From positions 1-64,000 of the forward strand of contig JANXOD010000015.1 of NCBI GenBank assembly GCA_025353765.1: a stretch of 64,000 nt of DNA. Reading direction: 5' to 3'. Shown here piece after piece: positions 45,337-53,869 of the stretch. A program made the position numbers and the translations under genes. Numbering within the stretch: the first letter of the stretch is position 1; each line of letters opens with the position of its first letter. The notes under the pieces were generated by a model. That model had not been told where the DNA came from and ran no database searches. It worked only from the letters and a program-made list of their open reading frames with translations. Source of the DNA: Sphingobacteriales bacterium (GTDB taxonomy: Bacteria > Bacteroidota > Bacteroidia > Sphingobacteriales > Sphingobacteriaceae).

Positions 45337-45895
45337 CAAAATTATTAAGAATTGCATTCTATTAACTCTTTTACTCTTTTCCTGCAATTTTTTAAAAGCT
45401 CAAAAATTGAATGTTTCAGGTATTTATATTAATAGAGGCTTCCAAAACATTTCTCTTATTTTTGAACTACTTGCCAACAAGTGGGGTAATTACTCCTGCT
45501 ATTATCAATCTTATTTTCGCATATATCCCAAAGCCCCTCAAAGTTTGGGCCTATATAGGAATAATGAATTCTTTAAAAAAATTCTTTTCGGGTATGGTAT
45601 ATCCATGTGGAATAAAATCAATCCTGAAAGCAAACAAATTTTTTATCTAACGCCCTCCCTGAAATTAAGTTGGGAAAACGAGATTTTTCCTAAAATAAAA
45701 ATTCGTGCAGAACTATTTGAAAATGTCTTTGTTAATTCATTAAACCATCAGGTGTATGTACATCCTGTAATTTATCAGGCTACAAATAAATTAAATTTTG
45801 GTATTAAACTTGGAGCATTATATTCTCATACTTATGATTTTAAATCAGTTTATAGATCTGCTATACTAAATGGAAATCTTGGTTATAGTTTTTAA
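45317..45895 (+). CDS. Putative small outer-membrane beta-barrel protein
   Basis: A roughly 192-residue protein with a signal peptide (NCILLTLLLFSCNFLKAQ) and a body of alternating polar/aromatic strands ending LNGNLGYSF, a terminal aromatic typical of outer-membrane barrels. No named family is recognised. The frame opens at 45296, and ATG 45317 gives a better signal peptide. Either start overlaps the end of the LytM-like gene, so the two are translated together and may form an envelope pair. Confidence 0.6.
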   Translation: MRKFATDKIIKNCILLTLLLFSCNFLKAQKLNVSGIYINRGFQNISLIFELLANKWGNYSCYYQSYFRIYPKAPQSLGLYRNNEFFKKILFGYGISMWNKINPESKQIFYLTPSLKLSWENEIFPKIKIRAELFENVFVNSLNHQVYVHPVIYQATNKLNFGIKLGALYSHTYDFKSVYRSAILNGNLGYSF

Positions 45896-45924
45896 TATAT
45901 ACATCAGCTCCAACAAATAAGCTT

Positions 45925-46092
45925 CTATTTTTTCTTAGCAACCTTCATAATTGCTTCAGCGATGTTTGTGATTGGCTTAGCAATGTTCATGATTACGTTA
46001 GCCATGTTTGCAATTACGTCCACAACCTTCATAATTGTATCCGAAGTGCAATTATTGTAAAGAATCTTGTGTTTAATGGTATTATAAAGCAT
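45925..46092 (-). CDS. Candidate small amphipathic peptide
   Basis: A short minus-strand frame with two in-frame ATGs: 46092 (55 codons) and 46032 (35 codons). The shorter product starts MKVVDVIANMANVIMNIAK and ends AIMKVAKKK. It has a roughly heptad spacing of I/V/M/A with polar N, K, D and E between, so it would form one amphipathic, net-positive helix. Four near-repeats of a (V/I)(I/M)(N/K)(V/I)A unit are seen. It fills most of a 284-base gap and no hairpin explains the sequence. No promoter or ribosome site is obvious. It could be a bioactive or membrane-active peptide, or chance. Expression is unproven. Confidence 0.4.
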   Translation of the reverse strand: MLYNTIKHKILYNNCTSDTIMKVVDVIANMANVIMNIAKPITNIAEAIMKVAKKK

Positions 46093-46142
46093 TGAATGGT
46101 ATTTTTATTTTTAGATAGAGCTTAGGCTAAGCCTATTTTTAT

Positions 46143-46150
46143 TAGTTTTG
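46143..46150 (+). promoter_or_regulatory. -7 element of the fah gene
   Basis: TAGTTTTG matches TAnnTTTG and lies 29 bases before the ATG at 46180. A short palindrome, TAGGCTAAGCCTA, sits just upstream and could be an operator. Confidence 0.5.
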
Positions 46151-46179
46151 AAATCCAGCTAACCCATATTATATCCCAT

Positions 46180-47178
46180 ATGAAACTAGTTTCTTATAAA
46201 ACCGAAGACCGTGAACATTTAGGCGTGTTTGTAAAAGGACATATTTATAATCTAAATTCCTGCAATAAGCTTATTCCTGATAATATGAATGAGTTTTTAG
46301 CCGGAGGCGAAGAGTTGATGGATCGTGCTAAACAGGTTAATAAAGATATAATTTCAGGTAAACAGGAAGCTAAGCAGGAAGTGTTTTTTGAACTTTTGGC
46401 TCCTGTGCCTCATCCAACTTCCTGTCGCGACGGATATGCTTTTCGCCAGCATGTGGCTTCTGCGCGCCGAAATCGTAAAGTAGATATGATCCCTGAATTT
46501 GATCAGTATCCTATTTTCTATTTTACAAATCATAATGCGATCCAGGGTCCTGGTGATATTGAATGTATGCCAGATCATTTTCAAAAACTTGATTTTGAAT
46601 TGGAAGCATCTATTGTCATCGGTAAAAAAGGAAGAAATATTAAAGCTGCCGAAGCAGATGAATATATTGCGGGTTATATGATTATGAATGATATGAGTGC
46701 CCGTACCTTGCAAATGGAAGAAATGTTATTGAATCTGGGTCCTGCAAAAGGGAAAGATTTCTCTACCGTGATTGGCCCATGGTTAGTTACACCCGATGAA
46801 TTAGAGCCATATAAAATTCCTGCCAAAGAAGGGCATATAGGTAACAGCTATGATTTGAAAATGAAATGTTGGGTAAACGGAGTAGAAGTGTCAGCAGGAT
46901 CTGTGGGTGATATGGACTGGACCTTTGCCGAGATTATTGAACGTTGTGCATATGGAGTGGATATTTTACCCGGAGATGTCATCGGTTCGGGAACAGTCGG
47001 AACAGGCTGTTTTTTAGAGTTAAACGGAACAGGCTTATTGAATGATCCTAACTTTAAACCTCAATGGTTACAACCCGATGATGTGGTTGAAATGGAAATA
47101 ACAGGCTTGGGGCGATTGAGTAATACCATCCGGAAGGTAAATACAGATTGGTCGATATTAGCTCTTAAGAAGTTTTAA
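46180..47178 (+). CDS. fah: Fumarylacetoacetate hydrolase family protein
   Basis: A 332-residue FAH-fold enzyme, the last step of tyrosine catabolism (fumarylacetoacetate to fumarate and acetoacetate). The metal site is visible: the acidic ligands in DFELEASIVIGKKGRN and YMIMNDMSARTLQ, the segment AKGKDFSTVIGPWL, and GDVIGSGTVGTGCFLEL near the end. The long N-terminal region and the setting beside hmgA and hpd support fumarylacetoacetase rather than an acylpyruvase. It is on the opposite strand to hmgA, about 1.9 kb away. Confidence 0.87.
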   Translation: MKLVSYKTEDREHLGVFVKGHIYNLNSCNKLIPDNMNEFLAGGEELMDRAKQVNKDIISGKQEAKQEVFFELLAPVPHPTSCRDGYAFRQHVASARRNRKVDMIPEFDQYPIFYFTNHNAIQGPGDIECMPDHFQKLDFELEASIVIGKKGRNIKAAEADEYIAGYMIMNDMSARTLQMEEMLLNLGPAKGKDFSTVIGPWLVTPDELEPYKIPAKEGHIGNSYDLKMKCWVNGVEVSAGSVGDMDWTFAEIIERCAYGVDILPGDVIGSGTVGTGCFLELNGTGLLNDPNFKPQWLQPDDVVEMEITGLGRLSNTIRKVNTDWSILALKKF

Positions 47179-47249
47179 GTTATAAGCTTCCGGTAGTCAT
47201 CTGTTCTTTTTTACAAAAAGTACATCATAGTGAACCTGGTGTAATTCTT

Positions 47250-47325
47250 TGTGTGCTTAGTGTTTAGATTTTAACCACCAGGGTCACAAAGCTTTAATCA
47301 CAAGGCACAAAGAAAGTTTTCAAAA
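47250..47325. repeat. ACCACAAAGGCACAAAG-type intergenic repeat
   Basis: The spacer between fah and the flavin reductase contains TTTAACCACCAGGGTCACAAAG followed by TTTAATCACAAGGCACAAAG, two related words with the CACAAAG core. Similar strings recur in intergenic DNA of several bacterial phyla; function unknown. Confidence 0.5.
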
Positions 47326-47347
47326 GAATATAATAACCAAGTATAGC

Positions 47348-48235
47348 ATGCTCACACTAAAAACATCTGATTTAAGCCCTTTGGAATTGCAAAATTATCT
47401 GCAGTATGCGATTGCTCCGCGTCCAATTTGTTTTGCATCTACTATTGATAAAGCCGGAAATATCAACTTAAGCCCATTTAGCTTTTTTAATCTGTTTAGT
47501 ACCAATCCGCCGGTATGCATTTTTTCTCCCGCAAGGAGAGTACGGGATAATACAACCAAACATACTCTACAGAATGTACTTGAAGTGCCTGAATGTGTGA
47601 TTAATGTGGTAAATTATGATATGGTGCAACAGACTTCATTAGCCAGTGTGGAGTATCCTAAAGAAACAAATGAATTTAAAAAAGCTGGTTTTACCGAATT
47701 GGAGTCTGAGCTGGTAAAACCTCCACGTGTGGCAGAAGCTCCCGTACAATTTGAATGTGTTGTAAACCAGGTAATATCTTTAGGCAAAAATGCTGGTGCA
47801 GGTAATCTGGTGCTTGCAGAAATTAAGCTCATTCACATTAAAGAAGAAATACTTGATGAAAACGGCAAAATAGACCAGGCTAAAATTAATTTAGTAGCCC
47901 GTTTAGGTGGCGACTGGTATTGTCGTGTAACAGAAAATAATTTGTTTCGGGTAGCAAAACCAGTTAAGACGATGGGTATTGGTGTTGACGCTTTACCATC
48001 GGCCATTAAAAATTCTACTATATTAACAGGAAATAACTTAGGTCAATTGGGAAATGTAGAAACATTGCCGGAGGGTAGCGAAATTGAGGCAGTAAAACAA
48101 CAATCAGATATTAAAAAAATATTAGATTCTACCATTGGCGACCTTTATACACGTGAAATTTTATTGCACTCTAAAGCCAAGGTTTTATTGGAAAATAATG
48201 ATGTAATTACTGCCTGGAAGGTATTATTAATATAA
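47348..48235 (+). CDS. Flavin reductase-like FMN-binding protein
   Basis: A 295-residue member of the flavin reductase/DIM6-NTAB family. The split-barrel FMN-binding part shows AIAPRPICFASTIDKAGNINLSPFSFFN and NVVNYDMVQQTSLAS. Residues beyond about 200 form an extra C-terminal segment. Such proteins often lie next to homogentisate-pathway genes in Bacteroidota, but their partner oxygenase is unclear. It is 169 bases after fah on the same strand. Confidence 0.82.
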   Translation: MLTLKTSDLSPLELQNYLQYAIAPRPICFASTIDKAGNINLSPFSFFNLFSTNPPVCIFSPARRVRDNTTKHTLQNVLEVPECVINVVNYDMVQQTSLASVEYPKETNEFKKAGFTELESELVKPPRVAEAPVQFECVVNQVISLGKNAGAGNLVLAEIKLIHIKEEILDENGKIDQAKINLVARLGGDWYCRVTENNLFRVAKPVKTMGIGVDALPSAIKNSTILTGNNLGQLGNVETLPEGSEIEAVKQQSDIKKILDSTIGDLYTREILLHSKAKVLLENNDVITAWKVLLI

Positions 48236-48260
48236 ATATAGTTTAAAAACTATCCGGGTT

Positions 48261-50342
48261 TTAACCGGCTTTATAAATAATTCGTCTTATTACTTCATCC
48301 AAATCTGTGGTGGTGACTTTGAGAAGGTCAAAAATTTCCTGATCATCCATAGTTGCAAAATTTGCCGGATTAACTAAAGACATGAGTCCTAAAAGGCTAG
48401 CTACAGGTTTTCTAATTTCATGGGAGTTGATTTGTGCTATTTCTCTAAGCTTTTGATTTTGTTCCATTATTCTTATCTCGTCTTCTTTTAACTTAGAAAT
48501 ATCTTGCATGGAGCCAATAACCCGACTAAGTTCATGGTTTACCTCATCATAAAGAAAGTAGGATCGGTCATATATGTATTTATATTCTCCATTTTTACAC
48601 CTGAAACGATATTCATAAATCCAAGTGGTTTCTTTATTCATGATTTTATTATCAAAGCTTTCTTTAGCCTTTTCCCTATCATCAGGGTGGATATTATTTT
48701 CCCACCAATTAAATGAATGATTATTGGTATCCTCATCATGATATCCGAAAACGGTATATAAGGCCCCATTCCAAATAGTTTTGTTGGTAGCTACATCCCA
48801 ATCCCAAATGGCGTCATTTGTTGCTTTTGATAACATTTTGTATCGTTCATTTACCACCCAAAATTCTTTTTCCGCTTCTTTTTTCTTAGTTATATCATTT
48901 ATTCCAATCAAACGGGCTTCTCTATTATTTAAAATGATAGAGTGTGATATTATTTCTACATTAATAATACTTCCGTCTTTTTTTAGATGCCTCCATTCCC
49001 CGGGTCTGTTTATTCCATTACTGTATATTTCTGGTGTATTTATAATATTTTTTGCGAAACGATCATAATCTTCTTTTGGACGCATCATGAGGATATCTAA
49101 GGTTTTAAACTCTTCTAATGAATATCCATAAAGATTTACAGATGCCTCATTTGCCATTATAATCTGAAGAGTTTCCAAATCGTATGCCCACATAGGAATA
49201 GGGTTATCAGAAAATAATAATTTATAGCTTTCTTCAGAATTTTTGAGGGCAATTTCCTGCTTTTTCTTCTTGGTAATATCTTGTATAAAAACAGTTAAAG
49301 AATCATTATAAGGATAGGCAGTTACTTCATGCCATATATTATGAGAACCATAATATTCTTCAAAATGTACAGTTATATTCTCTTCAAAAGCACGTTTATA
49401 CTCAGGATAAAATTTTAATTCTTTAGCTTCAGGAAAAATTTCCCAAAAATTTTTATTTTGAAGTTGCTCAGTTGATAACTGACTCATTTTTTGAGCAGCC
49501 GGATTAAAAGAAGTAATTAACCAGTCTTTACTTAGAGTAAAAAACCCAGCTGAATTATTTTCAATTACATTATCCATCCGTTTTCTTATACTTCGCTCTT
49601 CGTCTTCAATTTCTTTTAAATGAGTTACATCTTTAGAGTTTGCCAGAACGCCTCCAATAGCCGGGTCATTTGTAAGATCTGTTAAAACTGTTTCAACCCA
49701 GTGCCATGTTCCGTCCGGATAAAGAAATCTATAAGGCCCGATCTTTATTTTGTTACCAGGAGTAAGCTTTGATGCATTTTGATTTACTTTTTCTATATCA
49801 TCCGGATGAATAAAAGAGGATACATTTTTATTTAGATAATGTGAGGGGTCACATTGTAGTAAACGGGCAGCAGAAGGACTTACAAATACATAATTGGCAT
49901 TCCCATCTAAAATAGTGATTAGGTCAGAACCATTTTCAAGCATACTTTCAAATCGTCTTTCACTTAATCTAATTAAGTCTTCTTTCCTTTTTAATTCACT
50001 TACATCATGGCCTACACAAAAAATAGTTTGATCATCTTCCGACCAAATTGCCGACCAAACGACAATAATACAGGTACTATCTTTGCAAATACAATTGATT
50101 TCTAATGGTAGAACTTCCTTACCTGATAAAATTTCAGCGATTGCTAATTGAGTTTTTTCTGCATCATCAGGATGGATAAAATTTAAGAAATTTTTGCCTT
50201 TTAATGCCGATGTCTTATATCCCAAAATGATCTCCGTAGTTTTATTTACTTGAATAAAATTGCCCTGTTTATTCAGGGTACAAATGATCGAAAGATCAAA
50301 CAGAAGTTCTATCTGTTGGGATGACAGAGTTGAAATATTCAT
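48261..50342 (-). CDS. Multi-PAS protein ending after a HisKA-like helix pair
   Basis: A soluble 693-residue protein with five PAS domains at about 10-115, 130-245, 252-365, 372-495 and 500-620; several have FIHPDD or NIHPDD ends typical of PAS fold 3. It ends with a dimerisation/phospho-acceptor segment containing H641 in NSHEIRKPVASLLGL and stops at residue 693 (RRIIYKAG) without an ATPase domain. The natural stop is clean, so this is not an obvious truncation. It may be phosphorylated by another kinase or act as a scaffold. Confidence 0.85.
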   Translation of the reverse strand: MNISTLSSQQIELLFDLSIICTLNKQGNFIQVNKTTEIILGYKTSALKGKNFLNFIHPDDAEKTQLAIAEILSGKEVLPLEINCICKDSTCIIVVWSAIWSEDDQTIFCVGHDVSELKRKEDLIRLSERRFESMLENGSDLITILDGNANYVFVSPSAARLLQCDPSHYLNKNVSSFIHPDDIEKVNQNASKLTPGNKIKIGPYRFLYPDGTWHWVETVLTDLTNDPAIGGVLANSKDVTHLKEIEDEERSIRKRMDNVIENNSAGFFTLSKDWLITSFNPAAQKMSQLSTEQLQNKNFWEIFPEAKELKFYPEYKRAFEENITVHFEEYYGSHNIWHEVTAYPYNDSLTVFIQDITKKKKQEIALKNSEESYKLLFSDNPIPMWAYDLETLQIIMANEASVNLYGYSLEEFKTLDILMMRPKEDYDRFAKNIINTPEIYSNGINRPGEWRHLKKDGSIINVEIISHSIILNNREARLIGINDITKKKEAEKEFWVVNERYKMLSKATNDAIWDWDVATNKTIWNGALYTVFGYHDEDTNNHSFNWWENNIHPDDREKAKESFDNKIMNKETTWIYEYRFRCKNGEYKYIYDRSYFLYDEVNHELSRVIGSMQDISKLKEDEIRIMEQNQKLREIAQINSHEIRKPVASLLGLMSLVNPANFATMDDQEIFDLLKVTTTDLDEVIRRIIYKAG

Positions 50343-50506
50343 ATTTCTTCAACTTAAATAACTAACATCCAAATCATTAAGATACTATAATTTATACTCA
50401 TTGTATAAGTATATTAATATATTAAGGTAGTAATTAATACTGGATTAATAAAACATTAATTGGAGATAATTTTTAATATATTTTTCCTTTAATGATATAT
50501 GTAATC

Positions 50507-50538
50507 AAATAACTCAATATTTAAATATTGAGTTATTT
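50507..50538. terminator. Perfect 32-bp palindromic terminator
   Basis: AAATAACTCAATATTT is followed directly by its exact reverse complement, ending one base before the LytTR regulator stop codon, with A/T runs on both sides. It most likely ends the minus-strand LiaF-like/LytS/HEAT/LytTR operon. Confidence 0.8.
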
Positions 50539-51282
50539 TTATATTCCTAAAACCTCTTTTAATTTGGGGTAACCTGTTTTACTCACAGGTATTTTAATAC
50601 CAGATTTAAGTATAGCAATATGTGTTCCATTTTCATAAGGATCAATTCTTATAATTTCTTCAATTTTTATAATATATGATCGATGAACGCGTACAAACTG
50701 ATCTTTTTGCAGGATATGGTCAAAGTAAGACATTGTTTTATTCTTCAAAACTGATCCTTCCTTAGTATGGATTTTTACATAATCATCATCGGCTTCAAGG
50801 TAAATGATATCAACAACCGGGATAATTTTAATCTTATTGCCCGTCTTTACTACAACGCGTTCATTTTTAAGAGATGAGGATGGTTGCAGATTATCAATAA
50901 ACAGTTTAGTGTTTTGCTTAGCCTCTGAGGTTTGTTGTTGGTCCAACCATTTTTGTATGGCTTTATCAAAGCGTTGTTTGCTAAAGGGCTTAAGAAGGTA
51001 ATCTACTGCATATTCTTCAAAAGCACGGATTGCATATTCATCAAAAGCAGTGGTAAATATAACAGCTGGGGGCTGATCAATTAATTCAAGCATTTCAAAA
51101 CCATTTATCTTAGGCATTTGAATATCAAGAAATATTAAATCTGGCTCAAATTGCATAATGGCTTTTATACCTTCAAATCCATCATTGCATTCTTGTACAA
51201 CCTCAAGCTGGGGCCATGATTGCAGATATTCAATGACTATTGAACGAGCTAAGGGCTCATCATCAATTAAAATTACTCGCAT
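50539..51282 (-). CDS. LytTR-family response regulator
   Basis: A 247-residue regulator. The receiver domain (1-120) has the acidic pocket LIDDEP, phospho-acceptor D53 in IFLDIQMPKING, the switch T in TAFDEYA and K in LKPFSKQRF. The C-terminal LytTR DNA-binding domain (about 140-247) has IIYLEADDDYVKIHTKEG, FVRVHRSYIIKIEEI and IPVSKTGYPKLKEVL. It is the last gene of a four-gene unit whose LytS-type kinase is two genes upstream, separated by a HEAT-repeat gene. Confidence 0.93.
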   Translation of the reverse strand: MRVILIDDEPLARSIVIEYLQSWPQLEVVQECNDGFEGIKAIMQFEPDLIFLDIQMPKINGFEMLELIDQPPAVIFTTAFDEYAIRAFEEYAVDYLLKPFSKQRFDKAIQKWLDQQQTSEAKQNTKLFIDNLQPSSSLKNERVVVKTGNKIKIIPVVDIIYLEADDDYVKIHTKEGSVLKNKTMSYFDHILQKDQFVRVHRSYIIKIEEIIRIDPYENGTHIAILKSGIKIPVSKTGYPKLKEVLGI

Positions 51283-51320
51283 ACATTAACATTTGCAGGA
51301 CGTCTTAAGTCCATTAATTT

Positions 51321-51881
51321 TTATTTATGTTTTTTAATTTTCGATTTAAAATAACCCGTATAACCGTCTAAAGTATCCTGCATCATTGCTCTGGTCTCTT
51401 CTTCTTCATAGTTAGGGTATTTTTCAGGATGTAATTTTATGTAGTCCCACATTTTTTTTATTTCTAAAATGTCATTATCTGTAAATGTAAAAATCTGGGC
51501 AAATAAAATGGAATAAGCAGATTGTTTTGATTCCCAAGTTTGGTAGAATAATATTTTAAAAATCTCTTTCAATTTCGCACTGCAATCAAGTGTCTCAAGG
51601 GCATAAACCATAGTTCCATTATAATTATGGTTTTTCTTTTTGAAAATTGCTTTTAATAATGGTTCTAATGCTCTATTGTCTTTTATGTCGCGAAGTGCAA
51701 GTGCTGCTCTGTTTCTAATAGTTGAATTGTCCTCAGCAATAAGTGATATAAAGAAATTAATTACTTCATCACCACCAATTTCAATAAGTCTGACGGCTGA
51801 AGAGTCCGCAAGGTGCCAATCATCTGAAAGGACATCTTCTTTTAGTTGATCAATTTCTATTCTCAGTTTGTCACCCGGCAT
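51321..51881 (-). CDS. HEAT-repeat protein within the LytS/LytTR operon
   Basis: A soluble 186-residue helical protein. HEAT/PBS-lyase-like repeats are visible at SAVRLIEIGGDEVINFFISL, TIRNRAALALRDIKDNRALE and GTMVYALETLDCSAKLKEI. Such repeats act as protein-protein scaffolds. It lies between the sensor kinase (20 bases away) and the response regulator (38 bases away) on the same strand, so it is very likely co-expressed and may modulate signalling. No direct evidence for that role is in the sequence. Confidence 0.82.
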   Translation of the reverse strand: MPGDKLRIEIDQLKEDVLSDDWHLADSSAVRLIEIGGDEVINFFISLIAEDNSTIRNRAALALRDIKDNRALEPLLKAIFKKKNHNYNGTMVYALETLDCSAKLKEIFKILFYQTWESKQSAYSILFAQIFTFTDNDILEIKKMWDYIKLHPEKYPNYEEEETRAMMQDTLDGYTGYFKSKIKKHK

Positions 51882-51901
51882 ATTTTTGAGGATTATAGAT
51901 T

Positions 51902-52948
51902 TTAATCTAACTGCGGGATTTTTATAGTTGTGGTAAATATATGGCTATCAGAGCTGGTCTTCAATAAATTTATCCGGCCAAATAATAAATAAAGTCGTCG
52001 TTTTACACCGCTCAAACCAAAACCGGTTCCATGTTTAGGACGAGTAGTATCCGGGTCATATGGATTTTGTACCGTTATATGTAATTCATTTTCTACACAT
52101 TCTGCAAAAATACTGATGGTTACAATGCCGGTTGTATCATATAAACCGAACTTTATGGCATTTTCAACAATAGGTTGAAGGAGCATGGGGGGTAAAAGCT
52201 TCAACTTACATTTTTCGGTAAATGATATTTCAGTAGACAGGCGATGCCCAAAACGAACTTTCTCGATATCCAGATACAATTGTAACTGCTGTAATTCTTC
52301 GTCTAATGATACAGGCTGTTGATCTTCTTTTTTTAGGGTCCCTCGCAGAAAATCAGAAAGTTGATGGATCATTTTTCGGGCTTCCTCAGGCCGGTTGCCG
52401 ATTAAAGCAGTAATAGAATTTAAACTGTTAAATAGAAAATGCGGTTGTAATTGCTGTCTTAAATTGTATAATTCGGCATCTCGGGCTAATTTTTCAGCAT
52501 CTGCTTTACGTTGTTCCGTTTCTTTCTGATCTTGCTGTGTATACCAAAGTATACTCATAATAGCAATAAGAATAGTTATTAGCAAACCCATGAAAAAACG
52601 AATGGGAATTGATTTATATAGAAAATTTGAATAATGTAAATCTGTTGTGATGATAGAATTTAGTATCCAGTTATTTACAAATAACCATAAAGCAACCAAT
52701 ATGATACATCCCGTTAGCATAAATAAATACCTATTTTTCTCAGGACGGTAATATTTGAGGTTATTAACAATTAAATAACATGCGGCAGATAATAGTAGTA
52801 TGCTTACAGTACTATCAATTAATGAGGTTTCTATACTTAAACCATACCAAAATAGAATCGCAAACTGAAGTAAGATACAGGTTAATAGGGATCTGAAAAA
52901 TACCCAGATAAACTTATTTAAGGTTAGTAACGAACTTTCCTGAGGCAT
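51902..52948 (-). CDS. LytS-type sensor histidine kinase
   Basis: A 348-residue membrane kinase. About four spans occupy residues 10-135 (for example FMLTGCIILVALWLFV), with no extracytoplasmic sensor domain. A coiled linker rich in E, K and R follows, then the HisK_5 motif LQPHFLFNSLNSITALIGN with phospho-acceptor H170. The HATPase segment has LPPMLLQPIVENAIKFG and a final GFGLSGVKRRL loop. It should phosphorylate the LytTR regulator encoded downstream. It follows the LiaF-like gene by 19 bases. Confidence 0.92.
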   Translation of the reverse strand: MPQESSLLTLNKFIWVFFRSLLTCILLQFAILFWYGLSIETSLIDSTVSILLLSAACYLIVNNLKYYRPEKNRYLFMLTGCIILVALWLFVNNWILNSIITTDLHYSNFLYKSIPIRFFMGLLITILIAIMSILWYTQQDQKETEQRKADAEKLARDAELYNLRQQLQPHFLFNSLNSITALIGNRPEEARKMIHQLSDFLRGTLKKEDQQPVSLDEELQQLQLYLDIEKVRFGHRLSTEISFTEKCKLKLLPPMLLQPIVENAIKFGLYDTTGIVTISIFAECVENELHITVQNPYDPDTTRPKHGTGFGLSGVKRRLYLLFGRINLLKTSSDSHIFTTTIKIPQLD

Positions 52949-52967
52949 GCTTAAGAGCTTAGATGAA

Positions 52968-53735
52968 TTAAAAACTTCTGATATCTATGCCTCCGAATAT
53001 AGAAGTGCCTTCAATAATTAAAATCTTATCTGTAGATGCAGTAGTTTGTGGGGGACGTTTGTCTTCAATACCTGCAAATATGGCTGTCATTTCTGATTGA
53101 ACAGTCCAATTAGACGGAATAATAATTTTTGTTCCTCCGAATACTTGTACTACATCCAGTTTAATTTTGCCATTGAAATCGGCCTGAATTAAATTAATTT
53201 CTGATCCGCCAAAAAAATTCACTATTTCTCCACCCTGGAAATTTTTAGAAATAATGTTTTTTTTTACTCCACCAAATATGGATACCGAATCTATTCTATC
53301 TTCTCCTGTTGATGACGTAGAATTATAACCTGTTTGTATGGAATTATCCCCATCAGGCTTATTGACCCGTTTATCCCAACTACCGAAATTTTTTCTGTTG
53401 CAACTATGGAGATTACGGGCAAAGATCATCCACAAGCCAAATCCAATAAGCAAAACTGGCCATAAAAACTGATTAAAATTCCATTCTGGAAAAATACGAT
53501 GTGTTAGAAAAATAAATCCAATGAAGATTAGCATATAAGGAGTAGGGTTTCGGAAGCCTTTTTGTAGACCCATAAATGTCCCTAAAGCAATTAAAATAAC
53601 CGGCCAGCTAAAAATCCATCTGGGTAAGAATAGTATATCTAAAGATCTAAGTAGTAAAAAGCTTCCTAAAATCAGAAAGGCCATACCGACAAATACTTTG
53701 CCGGATTTTTGGTTTGAATTTTTAAAGTTATCCAT
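52968..53735 (-). CDS. LiaF-like membrane protein
   Basis: A 255-residue protein with four hydrophobic segments in residues 15-105 (VFVGMAFLILGSFLLLRSL and WPVILIALGTFMGL), then a hydrophilic linker and a beta-helix-like C-terminal domain (about 150-255) with repeated FGG motifs (SIFGGVKK, NFFGGSEIN, VQVFGGTKI, SIFGGIDI). The layout matches LiaF/DUF5668 proteins that inhibit or tune cell-wall-stress sensor kinases. Its position just upstream of a LytS kinase supports such a role by analogy with Lia systems. Confidence 0.85.
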   Translation of the reverse strand: MDNFKNSNQKSGKVFVGMAFLILGSFLLLRSLDILFLPRWIFSWPVILIALGTFMGLQKGFRNPTPYMLIFIGFIFLTHRIFPEWNFNQFLWPVLLIGFGLWMIFARNLHSCNRKNFGSWDKRVNKPDGDNSIQTGYNSTSSTGEDRIDSVSIFGGVKKNIISKNFQGGEIVNFFGGSEINLIQADFNGKIKLDVVQVFGGTKIIIPSNWTVQSEMTAIFAGIEDKRPPQTTASTDKILIIEGTSIFGGIDIRSF

Positions 53736-53757
53736 AATAAGAGTATTATATTTAATT

Positions 53758-53788
53758 CAAAGCTATATGAAATGTAGTTACTAGCCAA
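53758..53788 (-). promoter_or_regulatory. Promoter of the LiaF-like/LytS/HEAT/LytTR operon
   Basis: On the minus strand, TAGCTTTG (53758-53765) fits TAnnTTTG and a TTG (53786-53788) lies 20 bases upstream of it. The -7 box is 22 bases before the ATG at 53735. Confidence 0.6.
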
Positions 53789-53869
53789 TATGAATTAGGT
53801 GACTTTATCCAGATTTTCGGTAAAGGATAGAAAATTTTCGGTGAAATGAGTTCATTTAGAATTTAGCAG

